Assembly: GCA_019400425.1 (NCBI GenBank) | Contig: JAFREE010000039.1 | Span: 62,001-126,000 of the forward strand | From: Hymenochaete sp. R1 | Lineage: Eukaryota > Basidiomycota > Agaricomycetes > Hymenochaetales > Hymenochaetaceae | DNA: 64,000 nt | Direction: 5' to 3' | Part shown: in pieces, positions 35,723 through 47,506 of the stretch | Layout of the letters: every line of letters starts with the position of its first letter | Numbering within the stretch: the stretch's first letter is position 1 | Notes under the pieces: generated by a model | Database searches by the model: none | What the model was told of the DNA's origin: nothing | What the model saw: the letters and a program-made list of their open reading frames with translations, nothing else | Position numbers and translations under genes: made by a program

Positions 35723-38700
35723 ATGTTCACTACTGCTCTCTTTCGTTCATCCACCTCCAATCTGAGACTACGTTCCCTTGCGGGTACCCACCGTTATTAC
35801 AGAAGAATGACATCACAAGCAATAGAACCCGTTGAAGAGCCAAAACTGAAGGTCTTCAACTCGCTCACCAAGTCCAAGGTTTTTAGCACAAGCATCCTGA
35901 TCATCTCAAAGGCCTCTTTACAAGCTTTTCGTATTTTAGGTTGAATTTATCCCTAGGAATGGTCGCCACGTGAAATGGTACAATTGTGGACCAACAGTAT
36001 ATGATTCGTCACATATGGGTCATGCTAGGTTCGTTGTACTTTACCCCTCTATCCTTGCGTAGCTAAATTTCTTGCGCAAAGAAACTATGTCACGCAGGAC
36101 ATCCTCCGAAGGATCATCGTAGACTACTTCAACTACGACGTCCATTTTGTGATGAATATCACCGATATCGACGATAAGGTGAGGCTGATATCCAATTACT
36201 CTACAGAGAGTCATCAAACTTAAGCTTGTGCTGCACTGGTAGATAATCAGGAGATCTCGCGAAAACCATTTACTCGAAAAGTTCCGAGAGAACTCTGGCT
36301 CTCTTACTGCGGCCTTGGTACAGGAGATAGAAGAGGCCTGGTGCGCGTATTTGTTATCACAGTCATCGAAGGCTTTGGACGTCACGGACTTTTTCTCGCG
36401 AGGGAATGAGAGAAAGGATTGGGAGAAGCTATGGAAAAAATCGCAAGATGTCGAATGGAAGTTTGAATGCTCCAAGCGGGATGAAAAGTTTGATATGCAT
36501 TTGAAAGCGCTGGTGAGTTCTATTCGATACGCTGTTTTCGAAACCTGTCCATATTCTTTGTCAGGATAGGACTAGGCGAGCTCTTGACTATGCTAAGCAA
36601 CAATTAGAACACGGAACCTCATCTGCCGAAGAGTCACAGAAACTTATAAATTCTTCGCAAGATATTCTTGCTAAAATATTAGATAAGAAGGTCGGTTTAT
36701 ACAGATCTAGCGATATCAATCCATTGGCTAACAAACGAGTCAGTATGGGGATGATTTGACGGACCCGGCTTTGTCACGCTCTCTCGCCCAATATTGGGAG
36801 CAAGAGTTTTTCAAAGATATGGAACGCCTCCGTGTTCGACCACCTGATACGCTCACCCGCGTCACAGAATATGTACCAGAAATCATTTCTTTCGTAGAAC
36901 GAATTGTCTCCAATGGATTTGCTTACGAAAGCGGAGGAAGCGTGTACTTCGACACGAACGCCTTCGAGGGCGCCGATGGGCACACGTACCCCAAACTACA
37001 ACCAGGGAATAAGGGGAACAGGGAACTGCTTGAAGAAGCTGAAGGCAAATTGTCTCAGGTTCAACTGACGTTCATTGATAGCTGACTCTGTATGAAGGAT
37101 CTCTTGCACCAAAAGCCATTGGCCAGCGATCGAAGAGTGATTTTGCCTTGTGGAAGAGTTCGAAACCCGGTGAGCCGTCATGGCCGTCTCCATGGGGCGC
37201 GGGTAGACCTGGTTGGCACATTGAGTGTTCGGTAATGGCAAGTGCAGTTCTGGGAAGTAACATGGACATCCACTCCGGCGGCATTGATCTCGCATTTCCG
37301 CACCATGACAACGAAATGGCGCAATCTGAGGTACGTAGATCTTGATTGAATAGCCCAATGCATCTCCTTGTTTACTTTCTTTCTCATATGATTCTATGAT
37401 ATATTAACGCGGTACTATGTAGGCGTATCATTCTTGCGGTCAATGGGTCAATTACTTTTTACACACTGGTCACTTGCATATCGAAGGCCTGAAAATGAGC
37501 AAGTCATTGAAAAATTTCATCACAGTTGATGTAAGATTTATCCGATCCAGTTGCTTGATTAAATTCTCTCAAGTGAAATTCTTTTCGCCTTCTATAGGAA
37601 ATACTCCAGAAGTACAGCGCTCGACAGTTGCGGCTTGCGTTCCTCACGCAATTATGGAATTCAAAAGTCGACTTTTCTGAAAGTTTGATGACAGGAGAAG
37701 TTCGCACCATTGAAATTACTTTAAACGTACGTCACATTTGTTTCTCTTAATGGTTTCAAATCAACGACAAGCTGATGTTTGCCGAATATACAAATTTTAA
37801 TATTTTTCTATGACGTTACATGCCGTCCTATGTCTTAACGTTCAAATGCGCACGCGACATGTCCAAACGCAATATAGAACTTCTTCGCGACCGTCAAAGC
37901 TGTTGTTCAGCACCAAGAACAGGATGACGCTACTTATGGCCAGCATCACTACGGCGCTGAGGAAGTGGAAGTCCAGACGTTGTGCGTCCTAATCTCGACA
38001 ACGTCGTTCACGAACTTGATACTGATTTTCTTCATCAATCTTCGATTCAGTATCCGTGAGGCTCAAAACAATTTCCGAGCGGCCTTATGCGATTCCTTTA
38101 ACACTCCGCTTGCCGTGGAAACCCTTTTGAAGCTTGTCTCAAGGATAAACGTCTATATGAACTTCCAGGGACGCAATCTTAATACAGACGTTGTTGAGCA
38201 CGCGGCACGCTGGGTAGGTAAGATGCTTCGCATGTTTGGATTGGGAGAAGGCGATAGAACCGTCTCTGAGATTGGCTGGGGAGTCGAGCAAGACAAGGGT
38301 ACTATAAACGTGAGTGTCAACTTTACTTTGGAATGCCGTGAGAGACCTTGTCAGCGGACTTTATGGAGCGAAGTGAAATTCAATCTGAACTGGGGTTTTC
38401 ACAGAAAGATGAGGTCCTTATGCCCTACTTGAGGGTCCTCTCGTCCTTCCGCGACGGAATCAGAAGGTTTGCAATTGAAGGCGGTGAAGATGCGGTGAAG
38501 AACATTCTCCAGTTGTGTGACAGAGTCCGAGACATAGATTTGGTCCCGTTGGGTGTAGCGCTCGATGACCAAGAAGGTATGCTATTAACCTTTCTGGTGT
38601 ACTTTGCATGCTTATCCGCTTCTGAATTCAGATGGGAAAGCACTCGTGAAATTGGTGGACCCAACGCAATTGCAAAAGGCTCGCGAAGAGAAGCGTTCCG

Positions 38701-38984
38701 CCGCAGAGGCCAAGATGGCTAAGAAGGCAGCTGCAACTGAGGCTGAACGGCTGAAACGTGTGGCCAAGCTCGAACGAGGGCGTATGCTCCCTTCAGAGAT
38801 GTTCAAGCCCCCGCATGTCTCCGAAGGTACATATGGAAGCTACGACAATGCGGGAGTCCCCTTGACGGATGCCGGAGGCGACCCGTTGAGTAAGAATGCG
38901 ACGAAAAAGGTGCAGAAGGACCATAGCCTTCAAGTGAAGGCGCACAAAGAATTTTTGGAATGGCAGGCCCAGGGAGGCGGTTGA
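35723..38984 (+). CDS. CARS: Cysteinyl-tRNA synthetase
   Basis: Charges tRNA-Cys. Thirteen exons: 35723-35878, 35940-36028, 36082-36178, 36243-36512, 36565-36690, 36744-37044, 37098-37330, 37423-37530, 37598-37726, 37878-37981, 38051-38298, 38355-38576, 38632-38984; 811 residues. The class I signatures are intact: HMGH at residues 77-80 and KMSKS at 448-452. Zinc-site regions are also present: [21 protein letters not shown] and [18 protein letters not shown] marks the anticodon-side helical domain. The C terminus is a Lys/Ala/Glu-rich extension typical of eukaryotic enzymes. The first 28 residues are Arg/Ser-rich without acids, like a mitochondrial presequence, and a second Met (MTSQAIEP) at 35807 could give a cytosolic form. 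Intron 6 has a GC donor (gcaaat). The donor at 38299 has an alternative at 38311. Confidence 0.95.
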
Positions 38985-40942
38985 GGCAACTGAATACTCG
39001 ACCTCTCCGCGACTATATCCATCTATTGTCCTTCATCATCCTTACTGACTCCGTTGTATTCTGCATTTCTTTTCAGTCTACGGGTAATAAATCCTTTAAC
39101 GGGTGAATTTGAATAAGCAGAGCTGAGATTCACCAAATAGGGCCTGGCGAAGATCCTTTCCGATCTCGAGCAATGCGTCCTCTCCGTCATAGTTGGAACG
39201 TACACAAGCTCAAGGTCAGGGGGGCCGTACAAGGATTTGAGCTTGCATGGGGCTCTTCGGCAAGAACGAAGACAAGTGGGGTCATTTACATCATAGGGTG
39301 GATGCCTACCTGTCCTGAGCTCAATCGGGCATCATACGTTGGCTCAAAGACACATCATAGGACTTCACCGTGCCCGTGTCGACCGGTTGAGCTTTGACGC
39401 ATGTTGCTTTGGCAGCTTGGGTCCCTTATAACACATACTTTCGTTCCTAGCGATACATAAGTTTGAGATGGATGAAGATAGCGAAGTGGCGTCGGATGAA
39501 ATGTACGGAGCTCCGTGAGTGAATCAATGTGTCTGAGCAGCGAGTCTGGTCCCGGGGCCATCACTGAATAACAGATGGACTGCTGATAAGTCAAGATGTA
39601 TACCTCCATCCCTCTGAGTAAGTTCGTGATAGAGAGACTGAACCAAATTTACCTTGCTTCTGCCTCCACCTTTATCATTTGCCGTTCCCACGAGCTGATT
39701 CTGAGGTTCTTAGTATTGAGCTTCCTGATCATCACCGTATCCATATGGACTAAGTTCCGATTTAGCTGCCCTACCTTTAAAGTTGAGTTTCCGTTAAAGT
39801 TATGAAGGGATTGACGTGCTACGCCTAGAGAGTGCAGAATTTCCCATTCCGCTCACGCTTAGTTTTAAAAAGATGCCGTGCCGCAGGTGAAAGGTTGCAT
39901 TGATATTGGATGATGATATCGGTTTCTTTCTGCCCCATAAAAAAACAAGCATCCTTCTCTTACGTTATATACTACTTACCCCTACGAAGACCTCCCAGCC
40001 TCGCCTCGCTCGATCCAGGCGTTATCCTCACTCCTCCAACTCATTTCGAAACAACTTCTATCGATTCGCATCAGCGTTTGACGACCGAAATTTCTCGAAG
40101 CAAGGAGGACGAGATATTCTCGTCTCGTCCGATGCGGCCGACATTTGGGGTCAATTTTTTTTCTGCCGCCAACTTTCAAGTTGACTGATATCTACCCCGA
40201 GAACTCGTCGAGACTAGTATGTATGTACTTGTACTCGAGATGATGCAGTCAGTTGAAACTCCCGTCGAGTTTAATCTACCCTATGTAGTATGTCAAAGGC
40301 CGCGAAGGTCGCGAGCTTGTTCTTCTTATCCAGATCCATCCTAGGTTGCGTTCCTCCGTACTCACGCGGCTTAGTCGGTGGTGCTTTCTCTATGCTCTCA
40401 ATTGCGTTGTGGTTCAGGTTCGCGTTTGTTGTCCACGCCCGGGTTCCTGACGCGCTCGCCTCGCTAGTCTAAAATCTTCGGACGATGCCATAGGCATCAA
40501 CTAATCAGCGGCGTCTTGTCGTACAAGCTGACAATAATAAGCAGGGTTGCCGTGCCCATTGATGCCGAATAAAAGCCCTTCTATTCTGTTCCCGGGACGA
40601 CCAAGAGGCATGCATTGAGAGAAAAAGAATTGAAATGAACTCTCGGAAAAAGAACTGAATGAATTAAGGTTCCGTTCCGAAACGACGATGCTCAGCAGGA
40701 TAGGGATACGATTTAGTGGATAAACGGTAATAACTAATTGGATGCGGGTACGGCGAGCGGCTTAATTCATCCTCTCTCGCCCTGAAGCTAAATAACAGAG
40801 CCTTTTATGATTCCCTCCTCCTTCACTCACAGCCTCACTAACGCAATCTATTTCTTGCCTTAAATACCACTACCATGTCAGATCCCTTCCTTACAAGAGC
40901 TCCCTCCAATCCTCCGCGCCCTAGGCCCTATCCACCCTCACA
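38985..40942. other. Intergenic, no clear gene
   Basis: Contains the 3' end region of the synthetase gene and the upstream region of WOPR gene 2. Only short frames are present (the longest about 94 codons, overlapping each other), and no motif was recognised. Confidence 0.45.
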
Positions 40943-41057
40943 ATGCACCGTTACCAGCAGCCCCAGTCGTTCCCTCGCATGCAGGCTCCTACATGCTCAG
41001 GCATTCGTGTCCGCTCTGTCCCCGACGCCCACGTTCTGTTCCATGCTGTACATATGA
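40875..41057 (+). promoter_or_regulatory. Upstream open reading frame overlapping the WOPR copy 2 start
   Basis: An ATG at 40875 (context CCACTACCATGTCAG, close to a fungal consensus) opens a 60-codon frame. It overlaps the WOPR frame out of phase and ends at 41057. If the mRNA starts upstream, ribosomes initiating here would bypass the main start, so it could lower translation. It might instead be outside the mRNA. Confidence 0.35.
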
Positions 41058-42126
41058 ACGTCCTCCCTATGGTCACCAGGCGCCTCGACACGGAAGAACG
41101 TCGAGCCGTCCGTGCCGGCAATGTCTACATATGGGAGGAACGTGGCCGTAACTCTGAGGCTACCGGAGTGAGCTACGATATCTTATATTCAAACCATATT
41201 CACCTTATTGATTCGTCGCCCATTTCTTGTTTAGCTAGGCATCGAACGATGGACGGACGGTATACGATGGAGTGCGTCCCGAGTACGCGATGTGCGTTGT
41301 CCTCGTTTCCCTTTGTCCTGTGTCATATAAGGTCCTGAGCAGCGCCAAATTTGTCCAGGAGTTTCTTTTGTATCATGAACGCGAGCCAAATACCGATTAC
41401 GAGTTCTCGGATGCCGAGCTGTAGGTCTTCTTGAGCCTTTCTTCAGGTACGGGAGTTCACGCAATCGACTGATAGGGGTGCAAGCTTCCGACTCGTTAAA
41501 CAAACTTACTCCGTCTTCGTCGACGCTCCGCAGGGTCGGCGCAAGTGGCACCTAAGTAAGTCCCCAGAAGACATTGTTAGATCCAGAAGCAAAAGGGCTC
41601 ACCCGAGGGCCCTCATTTCGTAGCCGCATACTTTGTTCCTGGCACGGTCAGCCAGTTACATACTATTGACGATATACCCACTCTGGCCAATATCCGACCT
41701 CCCGAGGGCATGTACACTAGTGCAAAATTGGGCAAAGGTCGAGCTCGCGGGGGTGAATACTACCCCACTGACATCCATAATGCGTCTATCGCAGCTGCAG
41801 CCGCGACTGCGACAACGACACCATCTCGGATGCCAGGAGGCCATTCGCATTCGTATCCGCACCCACCCACGTACGCTGCTTATCCGGCGCCCCACCCCCA
41901 TCTAGCACCGACGGCGGATTCGCAGCGATGTACCTCTCCACAAACGCTGAACCCGCCGAATTGGTCTCAAGGTAACGGTTCCCCGCCTCGACCTGTGCTA
42001 CCGAATCCCGCCCAGTTCCTACCTCCGGCGCTCAGACTCCGCCCGGCACCTCAAGCTCAAAGCCAGTATTCCCCTCGCCACCCGCTTGACAACGAGGCGC
42101 TTCGGTCACTGAATCGGAGTATTTGA
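40943..42126 (+). CDS. WOPR (Gti1/Pac2) family transcription factor, copy 2
   Basis: Five exons: 40943-41167, 41235-41291, 41359-41420, 41476-41555, 41624-42126; 308 residues with closed phases. Domain motifs: IRVRSVPDAHVLFHAV, LPMVTRRLDTEERRAV, VYIWEERG, LGIERWTDGIRWSASRVRD, EFLLYHEREP, LVKQTYSVFVDAPQGRRKWHL, TAYFVPG, LHTIDDIPTLANI. The C-terminal tail is Pro/Ala/Ser-rich and shorter than in copies 1 and 3. The Met at 40979 (MQAPTCSGIRV) aligns with the start of copy 3 (MQQPTCSNVRI) and is an alternative start. The intron before EFLLY and the one after KWHL match positions in the other copies. Role: probable developmental regulator, by family only. Confidence 0.87.
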
Positions 42127-43899
42127 ATAATGACACTTTTCATCGTCTCCATGTGCCTCAGAAATAAGCATTTTGAATATCCTCACCTCTCCATTGTACG
42201 ATTTATGAAAACTCTAGCCTGGAGCTGCATTCTCCGCTCCGAGCGACTTCTCCTGTTCCAATTGTACAGCCTCTGACACTGATCTCGCTGTCCTTTTTTT
42301 GATTATTAGACGATGATTTGCCGCTGTTCCCGTCGTCGATTTATTGCATTGCCGTGTTTTGAATTTGCTTTGTCTCTGTCCATCTCGCGCCACAATCTTT
42401 TTTTCCTTCTAAAACCCAATGCAGTTGTACAATACGAATTGAACTGGATGACTATGGCTGAGGATAGCAACGTGCGCGCCTCCTTGAGAAATTTCTGCCC
42501 GTGATTAAAGTACCCTCGTTCTCTCGCCGCACGGCTGGTTGTGCGCTGTTGCCATGCAGCCATACACGGGGAAAGACGCACCATCGGTTTGCAGAATTAT
42601 GGATGACCGGATGCTGAGAACCTCAGATGACGTATGCCGGCATATTCATCGGGTATAAGATGGATCGCGGTGTGTGAATGCTATTAGACATTTACCATCG
42701 ATTGGACGTGTTCCCATCTACCTGCTGTCGTATATACGGCCCGATTTTACACGCGCACGCCGAAGGAACGCGAGTTACTCGGGTCTCCTTTTATTTTCAT
42801 TATTGCATTGCAAATCAAAGCTCAGGCATTCATGGCTGTCGGCGCGCTGAAGATAGTGTTCGGAAGGCGTACCGAAACAGTCCATGGAAAGGAGGAAGGT
42901 TATCCCATCTCATTTCACCCTGTCCATTCAATCCTTCAATCCATCTCCGACTTCAGAATCATATCGGTCACGCTGTTCGGAATCAAACAAAACGAATGAT
43001 GATGATTCCGCTTGTGTTTCGGCATCGCCCTTCGAATGGTATTGTTCGGTCAAATCCGTACGATGCTCGATCTCCTTCTCCTGCAATAGACCCACGCCGT
43101 CGAGGTACAAACAGGCAAAAGAAGACCAATGCACGCGAAATACCGAGGCAGATGCCTTGGCGTGAGTGTGATTTGAGGCCAACATTTTGCAGTATTCTGC
43201 AAGATCCTTGGTTACGGTTCTCTAATTTAAAGCCAGCGGCGCCACACATCAAATTTTCAATTGAAGATGAATCACATCGGCACAAAAGCTTCACTCACGA
43301 ACCTTTAAGATCCGAATCGCCTAACCATAGAGTTTTCATTTTCTTCCTTCTTGCTTTCTCCTTACCAAGCTACCGAAAGACCGACGTTCGTACGGAGGCA
43401 AAAGGCTGAAGGAAAAGTACCTATCAGCCACCATGACAAAGATTTCGCTGAGAAATATTCTGAACGAACGTGCCCGTGAAGCTATCCATCGATTCGGAGA
43501 GCCTCGAGCCATTCTAATCATGTACATTCTCTGGAATCGGGGATAGTAAGTCCATAACAAGTTTCGAAAGGTATTTTCAACCACGCGAAATACTTCCGTT
43601 ACACACGTAAGAGAAAGCGTCCTGTCTGGACTATCAAGCTGGCGCCCTCAGTGTACATATAAACGATGACGGATGCAACAAGTGTCTCGAGGGTTGACGA
43701 AAACCTTACTCGGCGTTCATCGGCGTCTCGTGATAGTCGACGAGTGTCCGAGCACAGCGCGCACTTAGCCTGCTTGAGATCGGGAGGCGGCCATGCATTC
43801 GCTTATGTTCAATTTGAAAAACTCCCTGAACAATCCGGTATCGGAAAGGATGATAAACTTTAGTTTGATACTCGGCGTCTCTTTGACATGTTCTGACAC

Positions 43900-44218
43900 G
43901 GGTAAATAACTTGGAAGACCGCGACGCCCATTTGGAGTTCGGACTTTTATTCGAGGGAGGATGACCTCAGAAGTAGCACCAGAACGGACTTCAGATAGCT
44001 CTACTGCTAGTAACACGTTTTTTGAAACTTTGATAACCCTGCACACATAATATTAGCTCGCAATACCTCCTTCAAGAACAAACGTGTGATAAAAATACAA
44101 CACTCACCCGAAACAAGTAGCTTTAAACGTTTCTTTCCAAATGTCCTTGTTATTAAAGGATACGAGCGGGAAGTTAGTCGACCCGCATCCCACACTGATA
44201 AGGTCATCCTGCCAAACT
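43900..44218 (-). CDS. Unrecognised gene, two internal exons
   Basis: Two exons, about 44218-44108 and 44038-43900, are joined in phase across a 69-bp GT-AG intron (gtgagtgt...tgtgcag). Together they read VWQDDLISVGCGSTNFPLV, then KDIWKETFKATCFGVIKVSK and ELSEVRSGATSEVILPRIKV. The composition and splice signals look like a real protein, but I do not recognise the family. An upstream exon reading FELPYFLCNAFRL near 44.3 kb can be joined in phase; beyond it stops appear. Start and end are not resolved, so this may be part of a larger or decaying gene. Confidence 0.35.
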
Positions 44219-44327
44219 TTGGCCTAGCAGAGAGAAGAGCCGGATAGTTCCCATGGATAAGAAATACAGTCTTTCAGTCAAGTAACCAGTCATTTGAGAC
44301 CCAAACGAAAGGCATTACAAAGGAAAT

Positions 44328-45106
44328 ATGGCAATTCAAACAGGCGTACAGGTTCGTTTGTATTTCACCCTGCATATATTTCGGAACTTTCCAGTCGTAC
44401 GTGAGCACCTGTCTCGAGCGCCAATGGGTTTATTCAGTCGTGCAATTCGACCGGGGGCGAGTTTCGTCCTTTTCTATAGCGAGATAGCGAGATACCGCGC
44501 TAATAGTGCAGGACCATGGAGAAGGGCATATTGGCTTTAACCTACTTCCGTAAGTCGTTCGCTGTCAAAATAATTTCCGCCGTGTTCGACTGAATTAGAG
44601 AAGGACATCTATGTCGTACGATTGGGTTTTACATCCCCCGAAGACCCAAGATGAACTTCCCATGATGTCAATTATACATTTCGAAAAGGTATGGTGTATG
44701 ATGGATCTGCGGAAAAACCTGACGCAGGTCAGTGCTGCCATAGATAGATCTAGCAAAGGAATGTCCTTTGTTACCCACCACGTATATTAACTTAATGATC
44801 AAGGAGACGGCGGCTGGCGCCCATGGGCAATGATGATGGTGTTATATGAGCAGGAACTTGAGTCTTCAACTCAACCCAGCGCCCAGTCACCATGTAACTG
44901 GATTCCCGTGTATCTGGCTTGTCAGACCACCAAACGAGGTAAGCCAACTTCGTCCATCGATCGTGTTCCTCTAAAACCCAATTCGCGGTTCCTTATTTCT
45001 GATAAGAATGGAAGTACAAACGCCGACATTTCTGGAGGTAGTTTACAGTTTAGTATGCACGACGCCTGGGTATATCACCGGAAATTACCAACTTCGATCA
45101 ACCCAT
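44328..45106 (+). pseudogene. Possible decayed gene with in-frame stop
   Basis: Starts MAIQTGVQ at 44328. From 44601 a frame reads KDIYVVRLGFTSPEDPR, hits TGA at 44652-44654, then continues in the same frame as TSHDVNYTFRKGMVYDGSAE to a donor (gcag then gtcagt). It rejoins in phase near 44806 as GDGGWRPWAMMMVLYEQEL and stays open to 45106. The protein-like text on both sides of the stop suggests a gene broken by a nonsense change. An 8-bp tandem duplication (GCGAGATA twice, 44479-44494) lies in the upstream part. The family is unknown, and the opposite strand is partly open too, so the call is tentative. Confidence 0.3.
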
Positions 45107-45817
45107 AAGGCAATAGTCGTTTGCGAGCCATGTTAGAATGTCAACCAAGTCCTTGGAAATTGAACGATGGACAGGAGGCGAATACGTGCAGGAAGGATTC
45201 GGTAGAGTCGATTCCGAGATGACCGCATTCCGGAACCAAATGCTGGTTGCTCGGATCAACAGAAACAGCAGAGACGTTGAACAAGCCGTGGGTCCGATCA
45301 TCTGTTGTCAATACATTCACGGCTTGGAACGGGCCACCGTCCCTGCCTCCTAAAGAAGGCGCGAAGCTCGTGGTGCTTGAGTTCCACCGGCTTCTTCGCA
45401 AGCATGCGTAGCATGAAACGCGTGAAAAAGAAAAGTGAAGTAATCAGTACATTTGCGATGACACAGACAAGCTCACAGAGAAGTCAAAGGGCGCGTTTCC
45501 TACTTGTAGCAAATAAGGTTTTACAAAGAAAACTCAAACCACTATCATGTGTTGTCCTGGGTCCCATTTACTAAGGCCACACATGGAAAGTTTGACCTGG
45601 AATTTGACGGTCTCAGCTAGGATCTATGGAAGCAATCGGGAAATGCCAGACGTTGAATGCGGAGAATGTAACTCAGTTGCACCCGGATAATCTCAAACCA
45701 CTCAAAAATAACGTACCTGTGAAGGAGAAGAAGCGCCACACGCAGGTTAAAGCAAAATAGTGGTGATAGCTGTGGTATGAAGATCTAGGGTTCGAAGAAA
45801 ACATGAGCGCGACCGGC

Positions 45818-46264
45818 TTAAGGCGTAAGTTTCTCCTTGGAATGCATGAGAAGAATCTGGTATAGGCTTCTCTGGAGCTGGGCGGGTGCGAGATTTGGGG
45901 AAGCTTCCGCATCCACTGGAACGACACAATGGGAACGGCCGAGCTCTCGCACACAACGCAGCACAACGAGGAAAAACTCCTTTTCACTCTCCCCTCGTTC
46001 TTGGCGAATATCGATAGTGGCGGTCATAAGCTCTGAAAGCCAGCGAGGTCTGAGGCCAGTTTTCCGGCGACGAGCTGCTGAAATATTCCAATAGGGGCTT
46101 TTGAAGTCATTTTGTGCAAATTGCGGCGGGCGAGACGAATAGGCAATGGTGGTAGGTGAGAACCAAGCCCGCGGTTTGGATCGTACGCGAGAAAATGTTT
46201 CACTAATCGCCCAAACAATGTCAAACTCGCGCTTCAACTTGAACGATCTCTTGACTCTCTTCAT
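45818..46264 (-). CDS. Possible hypothetical basic protein
   Basis: A 148-codon frame begins MKRVKRSFKLKREFDIVWAI. It is rich in Arg, Lys and Ser and has no recognised domain. Other minus-strand frames overlap it, and there is no splice or promoter evidence. It may be chance. Confidence 0.2.
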   Translation of the reverse strand: MKRVKRSFKLKREFDIVWAISETFSRVRSKPRAWFSPTTIAYSSRPPQFAQNDFKSPYWNISAARRRKTGLRPRWLSELMTATIDIRQERGESEKEFFLVVLRCVRELGRSHCVVPVDAEASPNLAPAQLQRSLYQILLMHSKEKLTP

Positions 46265-46821
46265 TCTTTCTCTTTCTCTCCAATTTTTTAATGATATCTT
46301 CTACAGTATTGGATGAAATTTTTGGAAGCAAACCATTCACCGTTATCGAGCTAGTACCCCTAAATTACCTTCTGCGATGAGGAGGCAAGATCGGCGTGAC
46401 AATTTTGACCATCATCATAGCCGATGGCTGTCTGTCAACGGGAGGGCCTTTGAATGCTTTCAGACAACTGGTTTCTCGTCAACAACAGAGCGCGACTATT
46501 GGTTGCCGTTGCATGGCGTAATGTGAGGGGCTATTGCCGAGCACCTATAAATGAATTTATTTTCATAAGGTCTGGATCAGGTTCTGGATCGTCTGCGAGG
46601 GAGGAGGAGACTAAACACATGATGTGGCTGAAGGTAAGTGTATTGTATACATTTCCACTCCGACGCTGTTGATACCCTTTCTTTTTCGGGCGAGCGATTG
46701 TGTGATTCAAATTGATCAAAGGCTGTAATCATTACCTATTCCCAACGTTCGTCGGCATTTGTGGGCTTCCATCAGGGTTTGGGCATGTGAACAGTCCATT
46801 TGTGACCAGTGTGGATGCTTA

Positions 46822-47506
46822 CCGTCCGCGACCCCCTCTTGCGCCAGGCCCCTTTTGCGCCAAACCGCTCGCCAGCCATTTCCCTCTTAATATTCTGGTC
46901 TCAAAAAATTCATACACATGTAGGCGTCCATAAAAATGAAGGATGGGTAATTTAAATAGAAAAAATCGAGTGCAAGTAAGAGAAATGGAGCATATATGTG
47001 GCCTTGAGCCAGGGGGAATGAGTTCGGAGCAAAATGAAAGGTCAATTCTTGATATTTTTTCTTAAGACTTCGTTTTTACTTAGATACTAGACATAGTTAA
47101 CTACGGTATGAACCCGAGGGCTTCGGGTGGATGGAGAGAGGTGTGAGTTCGAAGGGGGGGAGGGAGGGGGGGAATGTTACAGAGAATGTGTGATGGTCGT
47201 CCGTATTCGGAGATCGACGCTCATCGGCACTGTATCCAACACAGCGCAGTATGGAGTGCCGATCGTCAGTTCCGAAATCTCCCACCGTGACCCGGTGTGA
47301 CCAAATGGCTCAACTCCCCCCAAATTCCCCCCCTCCTCTTTCTTACAATTTCCTCAATAATTCCTCTAACAAAAAAATCACAAATTAAATTACGGACTAG
47401 GGTAGCATGTACTGGAAGTACATGCAGACTTTCAGAGCAAATGGAGGCAGGACGAAGACGCCAGAGGCAGGGGGGCATTTTTGGCGCAAGAGGGGGTCTC
47501 GGACGG
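46822..47506. mobile_element. Short inverted-repeat element (MITE-like), TA-flanked
   Basis: The ends are a 25-bp inverted repeat with one mismatch: 46822-46846 begins CCGTCCGCGACC and 47482-47506 is its reverse complement (CCGTCCGAGACC when read inward). Both ends are directly flanked by TA, as expected for a Tc1/mariner-type target duplication. The 685-bp interior has no transposase frame and contains G-rich runs and a 9-bp-arm palindrome at 47405-47425. It fits a non-autonomous element. Copy number is unknown from one window. Confidence 0.5.

Noticed and set aside
37045..37085. 23-bp GT-AG intron in the synthetase gene
   Set aside because: Too short for known splicing; the 53-bp GC-AG alternative restores the conserved sequence.
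42678..43409. 243-codon plus-strand frame
   Set aside because: Low-quality composition (Arg/Ser/His-rich), no motif, no splice or promoter support, and several overlapping frames on both strands.
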